Notes: generated from the sequence alone by a model not told the origin. A stretch of 64,000 nucleotides of DNA from Gracilaria domingensis (GCA_022539475.1 VCMS01000110.1:1-64000), one strand, 5' to 3'. Positions 30,030 through 41,873 are shown, numbered from the stretch's first letter. Numbers and translations are program-made.

Positions 30030-31440
30030 ACTTGTGTTTCGCTCGAAGTCACGCGGCTCCTAAGTTTGGAGCATGCGTTATTGTCCGCGCGGGCGTGGTT
30101 GCGTCTTGCAGCTAACGCTGACATTCAGTGGATCGCAGTGGGATTAATCATCATCTGAGCTGTACCGCGCAAACGCGTAGCGCCCAGAACAAACATGAAG
30201 TCGTGAACTTGATCTTTCAGAATCATGCGACTCTCTATTTTATCCAGAATGAATACTCCGTTTATGGTGCTGAGTATTTATCTGAGATAGGTGTTGTGGC
30301 CATTGGATCTGATCCATGCGTACTAGAAGTTGTGGCTTTCGAAGGGCGGTCAGATTGCTTTGGTCCAGTTCTTCAGATCCTGATGCCCGCTAGAGACGAT
30401 GTGGACAGTGCCGAGTGAAAGGTGGAAGGAAGCCACCATTGTGGAGCAACGCCATCCCCTACTTGGGCACTAATTGTATTGCTCTGAGGAGATGGAATCT
30501 CTTTGGGAAGGTGTATTGTGATGTGGAATTTGGCCCCAATACTTGGGAGAATCCTTGGTTGTTTCTGTTGAACCTTGCTGGGTGGAATTAATATTGGAAC
30601 CTATTGGTAGTTGTAGTAGTAGTCCACGTGGTGGATCTGGCATGTAGATATTTGTGCCATCCCCGCTAGGAAGTACTTGGCACCCTGACAGTGGGTGGTC
30701 CACGTGTACCGACCTCGGGAGGTGTGTACCGTAGTTGTCGTCACTGTAGTAGTAGTATATATGCTCGGGTGATCGCACCCTGGAGCCTCGAAGTAAATGG
30801 CTAAGTGAGGCCGCCTTCTTCAAACCAAGGCTTGGTTCTAGTTCATGCAACCTTCGTAGGTTTACAACCCCTTCGGGCCGGTAACCACGTGTGGTTCTTG
30901 CATCACTATCCCCTCAGGATCACCTAGAAACCTCTACCAGGTATATTTCTGTTGTTATTGTTGTTTTTGTATGTTGTTTCTGTTTGTTGTTTGTTCCGTT
31001 TTGTACACGGCGTGTCCCTGTGAGGCACATTCTTTCTGTTTGTTTCCCCTGGTTTAGGTATCGTTTCCGCCCCAGTATTGAGTTCATTTCAGCACCACTG
31101 TGCTGTGTCGCTCCGCTTTCGGCCCTGTTTCCGCCGGTTGGCACGGGCCTTGCTCCGCTCCGAGTGGGTTTCCCTGGACGGATCTCGTGTCCTTTTCCCT
31201 TTCTTTCCCCCCCTTTCTCTGGGTTTCTTCACCACTTTCGGTTACTCATTCCTTCTTTGTTTACACCTCTGTAGGTATATCGAGGCACCGTCTCCGGTCT
31301 TACAACCGGCTTGTCACCCGACTCGAGTACGGACAGAGGGCTCTTCTGCTGAGTCTATCCTTCATAGGGAGTAGGACTCGGACATCCTAGTGGAGATTCC
31401 CCATAGCGTTTATCGCAGGGTTTTGCTCTACAACCATAGT

Positions 31441-32812
31441 GTGTCCGACTCGGTAAATAATGAACTACCAAGCTTGTGTCCCGAACATAGATTGATAAAG
31501 GAAGCTTTCCATTACGATGCCTCGTACTGCCGTAGCACAATAGTCTTACCACCCGAGGCGTGAGCGTGTGAGCAAGGTAGCACAAACGCTGGACATCAGA
31601 CTGCTCACTGGTGTCAGATCCGTAGTCGCGATATCGTCGCGAAGTACGATCCCTTCAAGGCCCAGCACGACCTTCAGGTACGGCGGACCCATCTGGAGAA
31701 AACCACAACGACGAGAGGCCTAGCATTACCGGAAACAGGCGGACCCTGCTTGGCGTCGCGGTCGTTGCGCGTTGCGATCGCACTGCGGAGGAGCGCAAAG
31801 CGCTGACCAACACGAAATATGAATGCCGCCGCCGCCGCAATATCAGTAGTAAATGGCGGCAAAAAGTATAGCAGTGTCGAAAGCGTCGGTGCGCAGCGCG
31901 AGCTGAAACGCGAGAAGCAAAAGAAGAAAGCGCTGGTGGCGCGTGTCAGAGACCGCAACGTGTAGTGCGGTAGAAGTTGAGAAAGTCGCGGCGCGGTGCT
32001 CAGAACCCAGCGAATGTTACCATGTAGAACTTAGAAGCGCACGGCGAGCGGAACGGATCCGTAACGTGCACTGCTTGACTGTCGGCGAGTCAGGCACTTT
32101 CCACAACGGTCGTGCATTTTATTTGGTGCAAGGCGCCGGGACGGGCGGCGCCACCGTGCGTCAACGCAACGCCTTCACAAACGTGGCGCGCCTTCTCTGC
32201 GCTCGCCTCGCAAGAGGTCGTCGGCGCGTAACACAGAAAGAGTTTACTCCTCTGCCGTCCAGAGTATCAAATCGTCCGACCATGTGAAAAGAATCTCATA
32301 CATTTCATATTCAAAACGACAACAAAAATAAGTCTCTGGTTTGTCATTGAACGCTCTTTGAACGTGATCGTCAATGGTCGACGTGAGCTTATTAAAGCAT
32401 TAACAATTCTGTCACGCGTCCGGTATTTGTCATTCATCGCTTTTTTAATTTTATTGAAGGTTGAGCAGCTGACGTTTGTGGCGCGTAAGACACCGCGCAC
32501 ACCACGACCTTTTTGTACAAGCTGCACGACTTCTGTCCAAATAACATTATCTTAAGACTGCTTTACAATTCGCTTTTTATAATTGACTGTGTGTTGCCGC
32601 ATTGAGAACGGCATATTGAGGAGGACAGTGGTGGAATGAAAGCGTGTAGACATGGTTATTGAAGTGATCAGTGATATGGAGCACTACAGGTTTATAAGGA
32701 ATGGCGCCAATATACCTCAATGCGTTACACCGGGGTAGCTAGTAGTACGTTCGGCCTAAAGTTTAATACGGAAGAAGGTGTTTTGGTCTGAATAGAAATG
32801 GCGGGAGATTTT
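31441..32812. other. Spacer, one possible ORF remnant
   Basis: 31640-32280 is GC-rich with no recognisable protein. An 86-codon frame on the minus strand (32267-32527; segment TNVSCSTFNKIKKAMNDKY) has protein-like composition but no family I know. Confidence 0.35.
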
Positions 32813-32996
32813 CAGGGGCGTATTTGTGACTACCAAAATAGCCGAATAAATAGTCAAATAGTCACAAAATTTCCAATTCTAGTAGTCAGACCGCCAAAAA
32901 AGTATTCAACCAATAAGATAATGAATACACCGTTTGCCAGAATAGTCAGTCAATGAACATAACTTGGCAAAAAAAGTAGTCATAAATATGGCGCTG
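32813..32996. mobile_element. hAT-type MITE, copy 2
   Basis: 184 bp, exactly the length of copy 1. Left end CAGGGGCGTATTTGTGACTA, right end AGTAGTCATAAATATGGCGCTG. The 8-bp flanks GAGATTTT and AAGATTGT match at six of eight positions, an aged target duplication. Confidence 0.8.
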
Positions 32997-33179
32997 AAGA
33001 TTGTTCCAAATGAACCCTTGTCTTACGTTTCACGATTCAGAGAGGTACCTAAACAAAGGAAAACATATTGGTTTGTAATGTGCAGTTTTGGCCATTTTTC
33101 TGGCTCTACAACTTGTGGGGCAAACTCGGAAGAGTGAAAACCCACCAGACTGTCCGAAGGTTCGCTCTCTTGCGAGATG

Positions 33180-33780
33180 GTAGACCAGTCGCAGAGCCCT
33201 CTGTATCACCGTCACTCGGGTGTAAGACCGAAGTGGCACTGGCCATACCTACACAGGTGCCAGGTACAGTCGTAAGGGAAGGATGAGAAACTCCAGAGGT
33301 GGGGTGGTATCCGCAACGATGCGACGTGACCAATGACAGGTGTAGTCCCGAGAGGAAAAGCAACACAAAACAACAACAAACACCCACACGCGACGGGTAG
33401 GGGCCTCATCGACACGGTGCCCAGAGCGGGGCGAGATCCACCAACAGGGATGCGCGGGGTTCCGTAACCACGGCTAAACTCTATACAGAGTCGGATCACT
33501 TCGAAATCTAGTCTGATACCTCCTCCGTATGACTTGCAGGTCCTGACATCAACGACAGATGTTCCTCAGGGATACCGAGAGGGTAGGACGACCGTAACTA
33601 GACGCAGGGAGATGCGGGTTTGAACCCCCATAACATGTAATGTAATTATTACGGTTCATCCGGAGACCGCCCTAATACGGTCATCACGCCAAATCACCAA
33701 GGGCTAATAATAAAACAACATAACGGGAAGTCGTAAGTTGACATCACTCTTAACCGTAGATATAGTGAGCAGGCTAGGTC
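33180..33780 (-). repeat. Decayed antisense LTR of the hairpin-rich family
   Basis: The minus strand contains CTGTGTAGGTATGGCC, CGGTCTTACACCCGAG and ACAGAGGGCTCTG, parallel to plus-strand blocks at 31265-31345. A TATATC block lies near its upstream end at about 33770. No internal region accompanies it. Confidence 0.55.
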
Positions 33781-33834
33781 ATTTGTTGGAACATAATCAG
33801 GCTACGACTTATGGTATACGAAGCATCGCAATTC

Positions 33835-34360
33835 TATATATAAACCCCCGAGTTTGAGCGCTCACGGCCGACTCGACTCGGGCAGACCACTTTCTCTCTC
33901 ACGACGACCCCCCAACTCTCTCTCATCCCTCTCCATCTCTATCTTCTACCCTCTTCTTTGGCATGCTCGCTTCTCTTTGGCAGGGTCTTGTACTTCTCTG
34001 CCATCAACCTTCTCCGCTCTTTTCTTTCTCTCTACGGGAAGCTCGGTCTCTTGCACCTCCCTACAGTAGTAGTGTGTCGACATTCGTCGGGCTTTTGTGC
34101 AGACTGAAACGGTTTTCATCGTACTGAAGCTGTTCCACCTACGAACTTGGGACGTGGGTGAATCTAATAGCTACTAAGTCCGAGTGTTCGTCGTCAGTCG
34201 TTGCGTTTGTTGTGAACATTGAGAAAGTCCGTGTTGCTTCAGTCTTGTTGTTTGGCCATTGCGTTTATCGCTGAACTACCGTAATATTTTGCGCCGATTA
34301 AGCCAGTGCCTTTCGGTATTTTTTGTGTTGTGTCACCACCGGCGTTGTTACGTTTGGTTA
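33835..34360 (+). repeat. Decayed LTR (R-U5 part) of the young gypsy family
   Basis: Starts at TATATATAAACCCCC (33835), then CGGGCAGACCACTTTC, GCCATCAACCTTC, AGCTCGGTCTCTTGC, CTACGAACTTGGG and finally TTGTGTCACCACCGGCG. These are the same blocks in the same order as 2537-3020. U3 is missing or unrecognisable. A short open frame follows (34372-34450) but has no known match. Confidence 0.68.
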
Positions 34361-34534
34361 GGATATATGGGGTCCAAAATCTTGATAAACGGGCTAGAGA
34401 TGCTTTCGTAGACGCATTGGCGTCCCTGGTTAATACTAGTGAGCTAAAATAATATTTCAAATCTCTTTATAATTAACATGACTAACTAATTGATTTACGT
34501 TGTAACTAATGACTAAGTGAAATTAAAATTTAGT

Positions 34535-34554
34535 CAGTCACAAATACGCCCCTG
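34535..34554. mobile_element. hAT-type MITE end, copy 3
   Basis: AGTCACAAATACGCCCCTG is the right terminal repeat of the MITE family. The left end is not found within 200 bases. Confidence 0.6.
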
Positions 34555-34689
34555 ACAATAAAAGCTTTATGAGAGGACGAAAGTAAATTTAAAACTGAAA
34601 TTGGATTTGTTGTGCATGTCTCACACATTTTAACCTTTTAGAGATACTTTGACATGCTTTTTACAAATTTATAAGGTGCAATAATTGAA

Positions 34690-35340
34690 TTTGCAATTAT
34701 TGGTTATCAGCGCTTTGAGAAGAAAAATTCCTAGATTAGAAGACGCAAAGCTCCTCCAGAAATACAATTTTAATACACGGAAAAGTTGTTGAAGATAGTA
34801 ATCTTTCTCTAAAAAATATGTTTTTGTCATCGCCATTGTTGCTTATTTTCTGTGTAGAAAAAATATTTATTTTATATCTATTAATATTTTAGTAAGATAA
34901 AATACTACAAGAAAACATTGACGAAATAAAAAATGACTGCCTACGACGCATAAAGTATTTTATCTTAAAAACACTACAAACAAAAACAAAACATAGCCAA
35001 AAAATGTTCTTTTTATAGCTGTTTTACAAACTTTATACAGTTATGCTTAGATATTTGTTTCCTCTGATTTAGAGAGAATAGGAGAGATTTCGTGCAAACT
35101 CGTGTAAAACAACTTCATTTTTGGATATAACCTGAGACATCCTTTTAAAATCTATGCATGAAAGGACTTGATTTTCTTCAGGTACTCATTTGTTAGATTG
35201 GCAGTGATCCCATGCAAGCAATCTTCCAAAAAATGCTTTAAATGCGCCTTGTGAGACAGCGCATATTTTTAAAAAATGTTTTTAGATAATGACTAATTGT
35301 TTGATAAGAAAGAGATGGTTCTATAAATAAGCGCGCACTT
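34690..35340 (+). repeat. Dispersed repeat, copy A
   Basis: It shares several blocks in order with 42040-43175: ATCAGCGCTTTGAGAAGAAA, GCGCAAAGCTCC, an AT-rich core with AAAAATATGTTTTT, a GCGC...GCGCATATTTTTAA hairpin-like block, and a TATAAATAAGCG or TATATATAAGCG TATA-like box. Not recognised; it may be a solo LTR or a non-autonomous element. Confidence 0.5.
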
Positions 35341-36017
35341 TTCGTCAGCGTACCAACAACGCAAGAAGATTACTAGAACTTCTATTACTGGTAATATTTA
35401 CTATATTTTAGCTATAATTGGCTTCACAATTTGAGTTGATTGCGGAGTATCTCTGAGTATCCACGTCAGTAGGAGCTTTGCAATTATTATATAGTTATTA
35501 TCATTTTGTTATTATATGTGTTCACTCTCTGGAAATATCGTACATGCAATTCCTTGACAGTAACCGTCGGTGGTGAGATGGGAGTTGGCCATTTTCGAGA
35601 CCTGTCTTCAACGCAGGTCCGAATTGATGACTGGCTGACTACGGCCAGTTTTGAAATGACTATGACTCCGTGACTTCTTAGATCTGAACTGTGGTCATAA
35701 AAGTAGTCAAACCGTCTAGAACTCCCGGAAGAGTTCATCAGACCAGTTTCTGCGACCTAGGTCGCATAGAAGGGCATCAAAGGCAGTCTCTATTGTCTGG
35801 AACTTTAGAAATGACGGAGATTATAAGGTCTTTTGTTCATTCTGAGGTACAATCACCCTGTCAGCATCGAAGCTCTTTGCTCCATGCAAGGGCATCAGCG
35901 TTTTGTAGAACTGTTCTTAAGGTGGCAAACAAGATTTTAGAACAGTGAGTTACTTATACAAACTAAACAATTCATGTGCTTGGCAAGTGCTTGCCTGATG
36001 ACTACCACTGACTACCA
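35341..36017. other. Spacer, nothing recognised
   Basis: Contains GTCATAAAAGTAGTC, reminiscent of the MITE interior, but no clear ends. Confidence 0.4.
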
Positions 36018-36095
36018 CAGGGGCGACTACAGCCAAATTCGCCCGACTTCTTGACTTTAGGCCCCTGACTCCAATTAGTCACCAATACGCCCCTG
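36018..36095. mobile_element. hAT-type MITE, deleted copy 4
   Basis: Left end CAGGGGCGACTAC and right end TTAGTCACCAATACGCCCCTG, only 78 bp apart. The 8-bp flanks do not match, so it is internally deleted or chimeric. Confidence 0.55.
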
Positions 36096-36498
36096 CTTCG
36101 AGGAGGAGCGGTTCTTCTCCACTGAATAGGTAGTGTTTGGTGCATTTGTGGAAGCAGCTCATACAGCATTGAGAAACATCATTCGAGAACTATTCTTGTG
36201 TAAATTATGATGGGACATCAGACTGACCAACTGACGTGGGCGTGAGGTTCAACTGGGTATCCTTCTATGCATGTTAAGGTATTCGTCGATGGGGCGTTGA
36301 GAAGTATATGGCTTCGACCAGCTTCTGAGACGAACTCGTAAATACAAATGCCTTAGGTTTACATCATCAATTCTACATATTCAATTAGTTAGGAATGCAA
36401 AAAAAGAGTAGAAAACATACAAAATGGGCAATGTACACCGTCTCAACACACACAGTGTTCGGGAGCATGTCAGAACGGCTAATACGCTCAGTTCTCCT

Positions 36499-37131
36499 TC
36501 ATGCCACGCGCCGCGGCATCCTCCAAAGCGAGTGCAGTTGTGAGCAAACATCGTCAGCACTTTGGATCATCTGCACCACTTTGAAACCTCTCGCCTTGTA
36601 GAAGGGTAAATCATCGGCGTTGCAACACTCCAAATAAGCAGCTAGTTGGTTCTCATCACACCACACAAGTGCCTCAGTGAGACTCATTGTATCCATCCGC
36701 TTCGGTCGACCCTTTTCCCTCTTGATGATGCAAAGATGTGCGTGAGGTACTCTCCCATTCACTGCCAGCTCCCCACGATTCCCATACGTCATCATTGTCT
36801 TCGGACCAGGAGCGGCGCGGCTAAGTACGCGTCGTACACGGTGGAACAACCACTTCCATTTACCATTATGTCCAAGCACGGCGATGTACTCATCCTTTTC
36901 TGCATCTTGGACAGCGGTGTGCAGTTGTTCGCCGGGCATTCGAACGTGGTGCATGCCGCGACTGAACCAGAGACAATGGTCAAACGGTTCTTCCTGCTTC
37001 TTGTTCATGAGATAGTTCATGACGGGGTCTTCTTCCTCCAGTTCTTGTTCATGGTCGTTAGTCGTAGTATTCTGCTGGAGTGCGGGCTTCTGCCGCGCCC
37101 CCTGCGGTTCTTCCTTTCGAACAGAAGCCAT
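36499..37131 (-). CDS. GNAT-like N-acetyltransferase, acetyl-CoA motif degenerate
   Basis: 210 residues. The N-terminal DPVMNYLM is the start typical of many eukaryotic GNAT proteins (a small acidic stretch, then an amphipathic helix). The C-terminus LAAYLECCNADDLPFYKARGFKVV is the conserved GNAT motif B, where the substrate end and Tyr lie. Between them the acetyl-CoA loop (normally Q/R-x-x-G-x-G/A) is replaced by KREKGRPKRMDTMSL, so catalysis is doubtful. A second open frame with an ATG at 37418 overlaps its 5' end in another frame, so the true start, or a short intron, is uncertain. Likely a host gene or its remnant. Confidence 0.65.
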   Translation of the reverse strand: MASVRKEEPQGARQKPALQQNTTTNDHEQELEEEDPVMNYLMNKKQEEPFDHCLWFSRGMHHVRMPGEQLHTAVQDAEKDEYIAVLGHNGKWKWLFHRVRRVLSRAAPGPKTMMTYGNRGELAVNGRVPHAHLCIIKREKGRPKRMDTMSLTEALVWCDENQLAAYLECCNADDLPFYKARGFKVVQMIQSADDVCSQLHSLWRMPRRVA

Positions 37132-37418
37132 TTTGACTCGGTGGGTGGCGACGACGGTTGTTGCTTTGAGTATGAGAAGCCTGGTTCGAAGGAGAGGGTA
37201 GTTGATTGACGAGGTCGGTGGACGACGACTGGGCGTGGCATCTGAGGTTGGCGACTCTTTGTACGCAGCCTGCAGCAGACGAACTCGCTGCTTGACGACA
37301 CAGTTGCGAAGGTGTGTAGCCCACTGTGGACGATTTCCAACTCAGCGTCGCGTGCAGCATTTGCGTAGAACTTGGACCGTGGCAACGATTTTCCAACATT
37401 TGACGTATTAGTGGACAT
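37017..37418 (-). CDS. ORF overlapping the GNAT-like gene start (unknown)
   Basis: 133 residues from an ATG at 37418 (MSTNTSNVGKSLPRSKFY). The first 80 residues have ordinary composition; the end is basic and overlaps the 5' end of the GNAT-like gene in another frame by 115 bases. It may be a first exon of that gene. No domain recognised. Confidence 0.3.
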   Translation of the reverse strand: MSTNTSNVGKSLPRSKFYANAARDAELEIVHSGLHTFATVSSSSEFVCCRLRTKSRQPQMPRPVVVHRPRQSTTLSFEPGFSYSKQQPSSPPTESKWLLFERKNRRGRGRSPHSSRILRLTTMNKNWRKKTPS

Positions 37419-38468
37419 AATGTCCACAATCCAAAAGTTTGGTTCAATTTTTTCCGGAATGTTTGACCCGGTGGATAAATGACACGCACCCAACAGCAAC
37501 AGCAACAACGTGTTTGGAAGAAGCAGCAAATCACACACTTCAGCAGTTGCTCCATTACCTTCAATCCGTTCAAGAAAGAGGAAAGGTGTATCACAGTAAC
37601 TGCGAAAGTGACATGTGTTCACACACAACGAAGCCAGAAACATTCGGGTTCACCGGTAAGTTTCTCTTCTCCCAAAATCTTATGTTTCGAAATCCAATGG
37701 CAACGGCGAAAAAGGAAGCTCCAAGTTCTTACAACTACTCAGAGCTTCAAGCTTGGATATTACTTCTCGCAAGCTATTTCGAAACTCTGACGTGCGCGAA
37801 TTTTATGACATATTTCACAGTTTGTCCTTGAACTGTACTTTGCTTTATATCTTTTGCCGAAAAGTTTTGTACATTTCAAGAATTGCTGGACATCGGAGCT
37901 TTCTACGTGGAACTTCATCCATGCTGCGTTCACTGCTAATCGATCACCGTGCATTGTTGTCCTCCAGCAATCAATTCAGGTGCTCGGCAAAAGTTTGTTC
38001 ATGTCTGCGAACTCGGGTATCCGGATTACGTTTAGGATATAGCCAACTAAATAAAAATAAATATCGAGGAATCTGTTTTAAGATTTACATTTAAGATTTC
38101 ATAACCAAGGTAATATGCAGGTTCATAACCAAGGTAATATGCACATCATGAATAAGAATGCGTGAGGCATGCACAATAAGTCTAACATCGATCTTAAATT
38201 TAAACCTTCCTCTCATAAAGCTTCCAGTTCCCTCAAAATGAACCAAATTTTCTTGGAATTAAATGCTTTCGCCAACGTATTACTCTAGTAATTACTAGAG
38301 CTATGTGTTTTCATACATAACGGGTAGAAATTATTTCAATTTTAAAAATACTTCCGCCACTGGAGTATCCTTAACCCATAAAGCAGACATGTGATCTATT
38401 TGATTTCGTTTTCGATTCTTTCGCAGCAACTGGGAACTTCAAAGAGTCAAACAGAATTTAACAAAGAA
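37419..38468. other. Spacer with a short tandem repeat
   Basis: At about 38098-38144 a unit TCATAACCAAGGTAATATGCA occurs twice in tandem. No convincing gene. Confidence 0.5.
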
Positions 38469-38798
38469 ATGTCTAAAAGAGTCTCTTTTGCCGATCATGA
38501 AAAGAAAGGAGAAAAACATCTTGGCGAACGGCACAGCGAGAAACCTGAATTTCAACCCCATCGAGTGCTAAATAATGACCCGATGAATAATCTATCTGTT
38601 CGTCTTGACATGTCCCATCATTATAACGGGCAAAAGTTGAAAGAAGCAGATTTCGAACGCCGAGACTGCATCTTATGTGTAGAAGGGGACGATGAATCTG
38701 GTCTCGGAATTTGTGCGCATTCTGCACTGCATTTCGCGGCGGATCTTTCAGGTCGTGAGAAAAAGCTGATGAAGAGAAAGAGTAAGAGCACCTACTAG
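38469..38798 (+). CDS. Small hypothetical protein (109 aa)
   Basis: I start at the ATG at 38469 (MSKRVSFADHEKKGEKHLGE). The frame is open to 38391, but the extension is hydrophobic and preceded by TTCTTTCGCAG, which resembles a 3' splice site. The protein is highly charged, with a central Asp/Glu/Lys-rich part, two Cys (RRDCILC) and a basic C-terminus (KKLMKRKSKSTY). No family recognised. Confidence 0.45.
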   Translation: MSKRVSFADHEKKGEKHLGERHSEKPEFQPHRVLNNDPMNNLSVRLDMSHHYNGQKLKEADFERRDCILCVEGDDESGLGICAHSALHFAADLSGREKKLMKRKSKSTY

Positions 38799-41015
38799 GG
38801 GCATGTGTATCACCCAGTCAAGTTCTGCAAAAGGAAACCTGGAGATAAGGCGTGGTAGACAAACGTTTATTGGTTGCAACTGTAGTTAGCCATGTAAGGC
38901 ATTTTGCCAGTTCGACTCTTCCATTCGTTTTTGTCCGTACACCCGTCATACACATGAACAGAAGTACACGTTTATCTTTTGTAACAGTGTGACAACGCGA
39001 AGACCTACTGGCACGACGTTCGTTTCATGCAATTCGCAATTCTATTTGTGATATTGGAGGCGTTTTCAAATATTTGATGAGAAGACAAGAACACACCTCC
39101 ACCTTTGTTGCCAAGCTACTGAAAGGCCTCGGCCTCGGCCTTGACCTACGACGGTACCTTTTGTAGACCACGAACTTTTCTTAGCAACCGCCAGCGGAAA
39201 ATATCCACGGTGTGCAGTTTCTGGCATGGAGATTGAACGGCATGAATCCAAGGACATTGTACAACTGACTTGTGGATACTCCTTTACCTATTTACATCAT
39301 GTATATAGTTTAGACGTTTTGAGGCGAACCTTGAAGCCGGTCTGACCGACCGGCGTGGTCTATCCTTGACTTCGCGTTTATCTATTGCTTCCGTTCTTCC
39401 CTTTGCTGAGAAGAAGTATTTCAATTCGGAGTTGTTGACAAGCGGACGACTACTACAAGCAAAGGGAGAATGTTCGTCCTTCTTTTTACGGTCGGGATAG
39501 ATTGAGAGCGAACTGTTGTAAGCTGTTTCTGTTCCAATTTAGCGACACATTTCTGCTCTCGACCTACAAAGATGAGAACATGTTCTACCATCTTTCCTTG
39601 CAAGGCCGTAGCACTTTCAATTTATCAACATATGTGATGAATTTATGTTACCACTGCGTACAAGACCTGTCCTCATGGAAGTTCCGCGGCTCTTGAGTTC
39701 ATGGGAACTGTACAAATTCGTCATTGCATTGTCTTCTTCTCGCTCATTCTCTAGGGCAGAAAATGTCAAGTTCGTATACATTAACTCGTAGACTGTCGTA
39801 TTACCGCAATTCATGATAAGCACCCGACCGAAAGCCTGACATCAATTCTCTTATTCTTGGCCTTCCTTTGAGTCCATACGAATACCTTAGGAGGCGTTCA
39901 GGAAGCACTGCGCATATGCACTATTTCTCCCATAAGTTCTTTCACAAGTCGCAATAACGGGGCCACGTGTCGCAAATTGCACTGTAATGGACCTCTTCGT
40001 CTCTCAGGCAAAGGATGACGTGTCATAGTATACAACACCGTCCTCGACCACATTCCTTTAGCATGAACTCCATAACAGCTCCATCGCATACTGATGTAAC
40101 AGACTTCGTGATCGTCCAGAATTGAGGGAAAGATATCATCTTGTTCGACGACCTCGCCATCACGAATGCCGTTAGAATGCTTGCAATGCCTGCAATGCGC
40201 AATGGGAACATTTGTGGACGGCAGTGACAATGGACCATGTCGTACGCAGTTAGTCCTGGGTAGCACTGCAGAAGAAAGCTACAGAAAATTTTCTAGGTCT
40301 CACAGGACACCGTTGGTGCATTTCTACGCGCTTATGAAGTCCATGTAAATAGATATGCATAGAATGAAATTCATGCAATGACTGACTTCAGCGTCATGAT
40401 CGAATGGGGCTGGACCCAACAATAAATTTAAGGCACCATGCTAACGCTAACGTTCTCTATCGAGAGGAGAAGGAGGAAGAGGATTAACGGAAATTAAAAA
40501 TACACTTTCCTCCACAGGTCATCGTCATTTCGGCATGAGACTGGCTCACCATCTCACCTCAAACCACTGAACCCATTGTTGAAGGCTCCACCACTCATAT
40601 AGTGCCTTTCGTCATAAAGAATTGTGCTTACGAAGACATGAAGTTCTGCTGAGTTTGTGGCGGCATACTTTTAATCCAATCTCGTTATGTGTCATATTCC
40701 AAATGTACACGACCGCATCAAAGTCTCAAGGAAGTTCTTGTTCTTTTCATTTCGGATTTGGTGAGAACAACGCTACAGTTTGTTTCTAGATTCCCATATC
40801 TCTGTCGCGTAGAACTCGTTCCGATAATGTTTATTGCGTCACGCTCATTGATGATTCTCATGATTCATCTGGCAACATGAGCAAAGAGGACCGCAATACC
40901 CGAATCTCTAATCAGATGCGCTTTCATTCTGATTGTTGCCATACTAGCTTCTCCAAGAACTCATTGAAAGGAAGCAATGTATCTTGAAGAACATTTCAGT
41001 CATACTTCACTTTAG
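38799..41015. other. Spacer, no supported gene
   Basis: The longest minus frame (39898-40266, 122 codons) has Cys/His pairs (HCRHCKH) but no continuing domain. I leave it uncalled. Confidence 0.45.
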
Positions 41016-41023
41016 TATAAAAG
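41016..41023 (+). promoter_or_regulatory. TATA box of the secreted-protein gene
   Basis: TATAAAAG lies 107 bases before the ATG at 41130, with no other ATG-opened frame between. Confidence 0.75.
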
Positions 41024-41129
41024 CAGCTCCGGTACAGACTCTCAAGCCCTCATCGAACGTCAACGGTCTCACATAATTTGTTCACAGCCTTAAAGTTACT
41101 GTTCAAAAGAACCTTCATACACTCTCAAG

Positions 41130-41873
41130 ATGATACCGGCCAAGTCCATTCTGGGTCTCTTAACCATGTCATTACTGACGCTTGTGTCGTCTTCTGCCCT
41201 CCGTCGGTCCAATCCCATCATTGACCTTCCCATCGTGGACATTCAGGAATCTACCATCGTGGTACCACTCGTTCGTCAGCAGCAGGAAGAAGCCGTGTTG
41301 GCAGTCAACAGCTCTAATACTGGATTCGCTCGAACCTCCGAAGCCGGACTCACTGTGCAACGCGGAACTAGTGGAGTGCTAACCTTCTCCTTCAACATCA
41401 ACGCTATCGAGGCCGAGACGTTGGCCAACCTGGACCAGGAGTTTTCCAGCTCGCTCTCGGTGTCGGAGATGGAGGAGTACAGCCGCCTTCGTGAGAACTA
41501 TCGCAGTGGCTTTGGGATCCCGTTCTTGGGATGGCTCGGAATCAATCTCAACAACCGCCAAGTCACCCGTGAAGAGATGGAGAGGTCCTTCGAGATGCGT
41601 GAGAACTACAACACGCAGTCCAGTATCGCTCAGCAGATCCTGTCCAACGTCCAGGAGCAGCAGCTGCAGATCTCAGGAGAACTAACAGCGTTCGGCACAA
41701 GCTTCATTCCCACCACGGTGTTTGCGTTCATCCGCATTGCTCGCCTCCAAACTCAGGATGGCATGACGCTGACTGTGGTGTCCCAAAGTGGTGACAACCT
41801 CGTTGCCGCCGATGCCGGTGGAAACACAGTTCCGTCATCTGGAGGTGATATCGATATCATTCCTCTCTTTTAA
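41130..41873 (+). CDS. Secreted 247-aa protein, family unknown
   Basis: Intact gene with TATA box (41016), ATG at 41130, TAA stop and AATAAA at 41969. The N-terminus MIPAKSILGLLTMSLLTLVSSSAL is a signal peptide with likely cleavage near SSSA-L. The mature part has a beta-rich first third, then a Glu/Arg-rich helical section (about residues 95-165: LDQEFSSSLSVSEMEEYSRL) interrupted by a Gly-rich hydrophobic stretch (GFGIPFLGWLGINL). It ends in a Gly/Asp-rich tail. No Cys in the mature protein. I do not recognise a family. It is probably extracellular or cell-wall associated and well expressed, judging from its standard signals. Confidence 0.85.
   Translation: MIPAKSILGLLTMSLLTLVSSSALRRSNPIIDLPIVDIQESTIVVPLVRQQQEEAVLAVNSSNTGFARTSEAGLTVQRGTSGVLTFSFNINAIEAETLANLDQEFSSSLSVSEMEEYSRLRENYRSGFGIPFLGWLGINLNNRQVTREEMERSFEMRENYNTQSSIAQQILSNVQEQQLQISGELTAFGTSFIPTTVFAFIRIARLQTQDGMTLTVVSQSGDNLVAADAGGNTVPSSGGDIDIIPLF

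Larger units (their letters stand above)
29380..31440 (+). mobile_element. Composite of relict hairpin-rich LTR retroelements
   Basis: At 30441 a block TGTGGAGCAACGCC resembles the start of the chromodomain gypsy LTR, preceded by purine-rich AAAGGTGGAAGG. Sequence to about 31350 looks like R-U5, rich in short hairpins (CCACGTGTGG; CCGGT cttaca ACCGG at about 31295). An antisense LTR-start block (TTTTGCTCTACA) lies at 31424-31435. Segment 31240-31350 is homologous in inverse orientation to about 33190-33290. Upstream, 29380-30440 may be the 3' interior. Borders are approximate. Confidence 0.5.

Noticed and set aside
33600-33640. GGGTTTGAACCCC as a tRNA T-arm
   Set aside because: No matching acceptor, D or anticodon arms upstream; it lies inside a decayed LTR.
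39898-40266. 122-codon minus-strand ORF with Cys/His pairs
   Set aside because: Cys/His spacing fits no finger I know, overlapping frames are similarly open, and there is no supporting signal.
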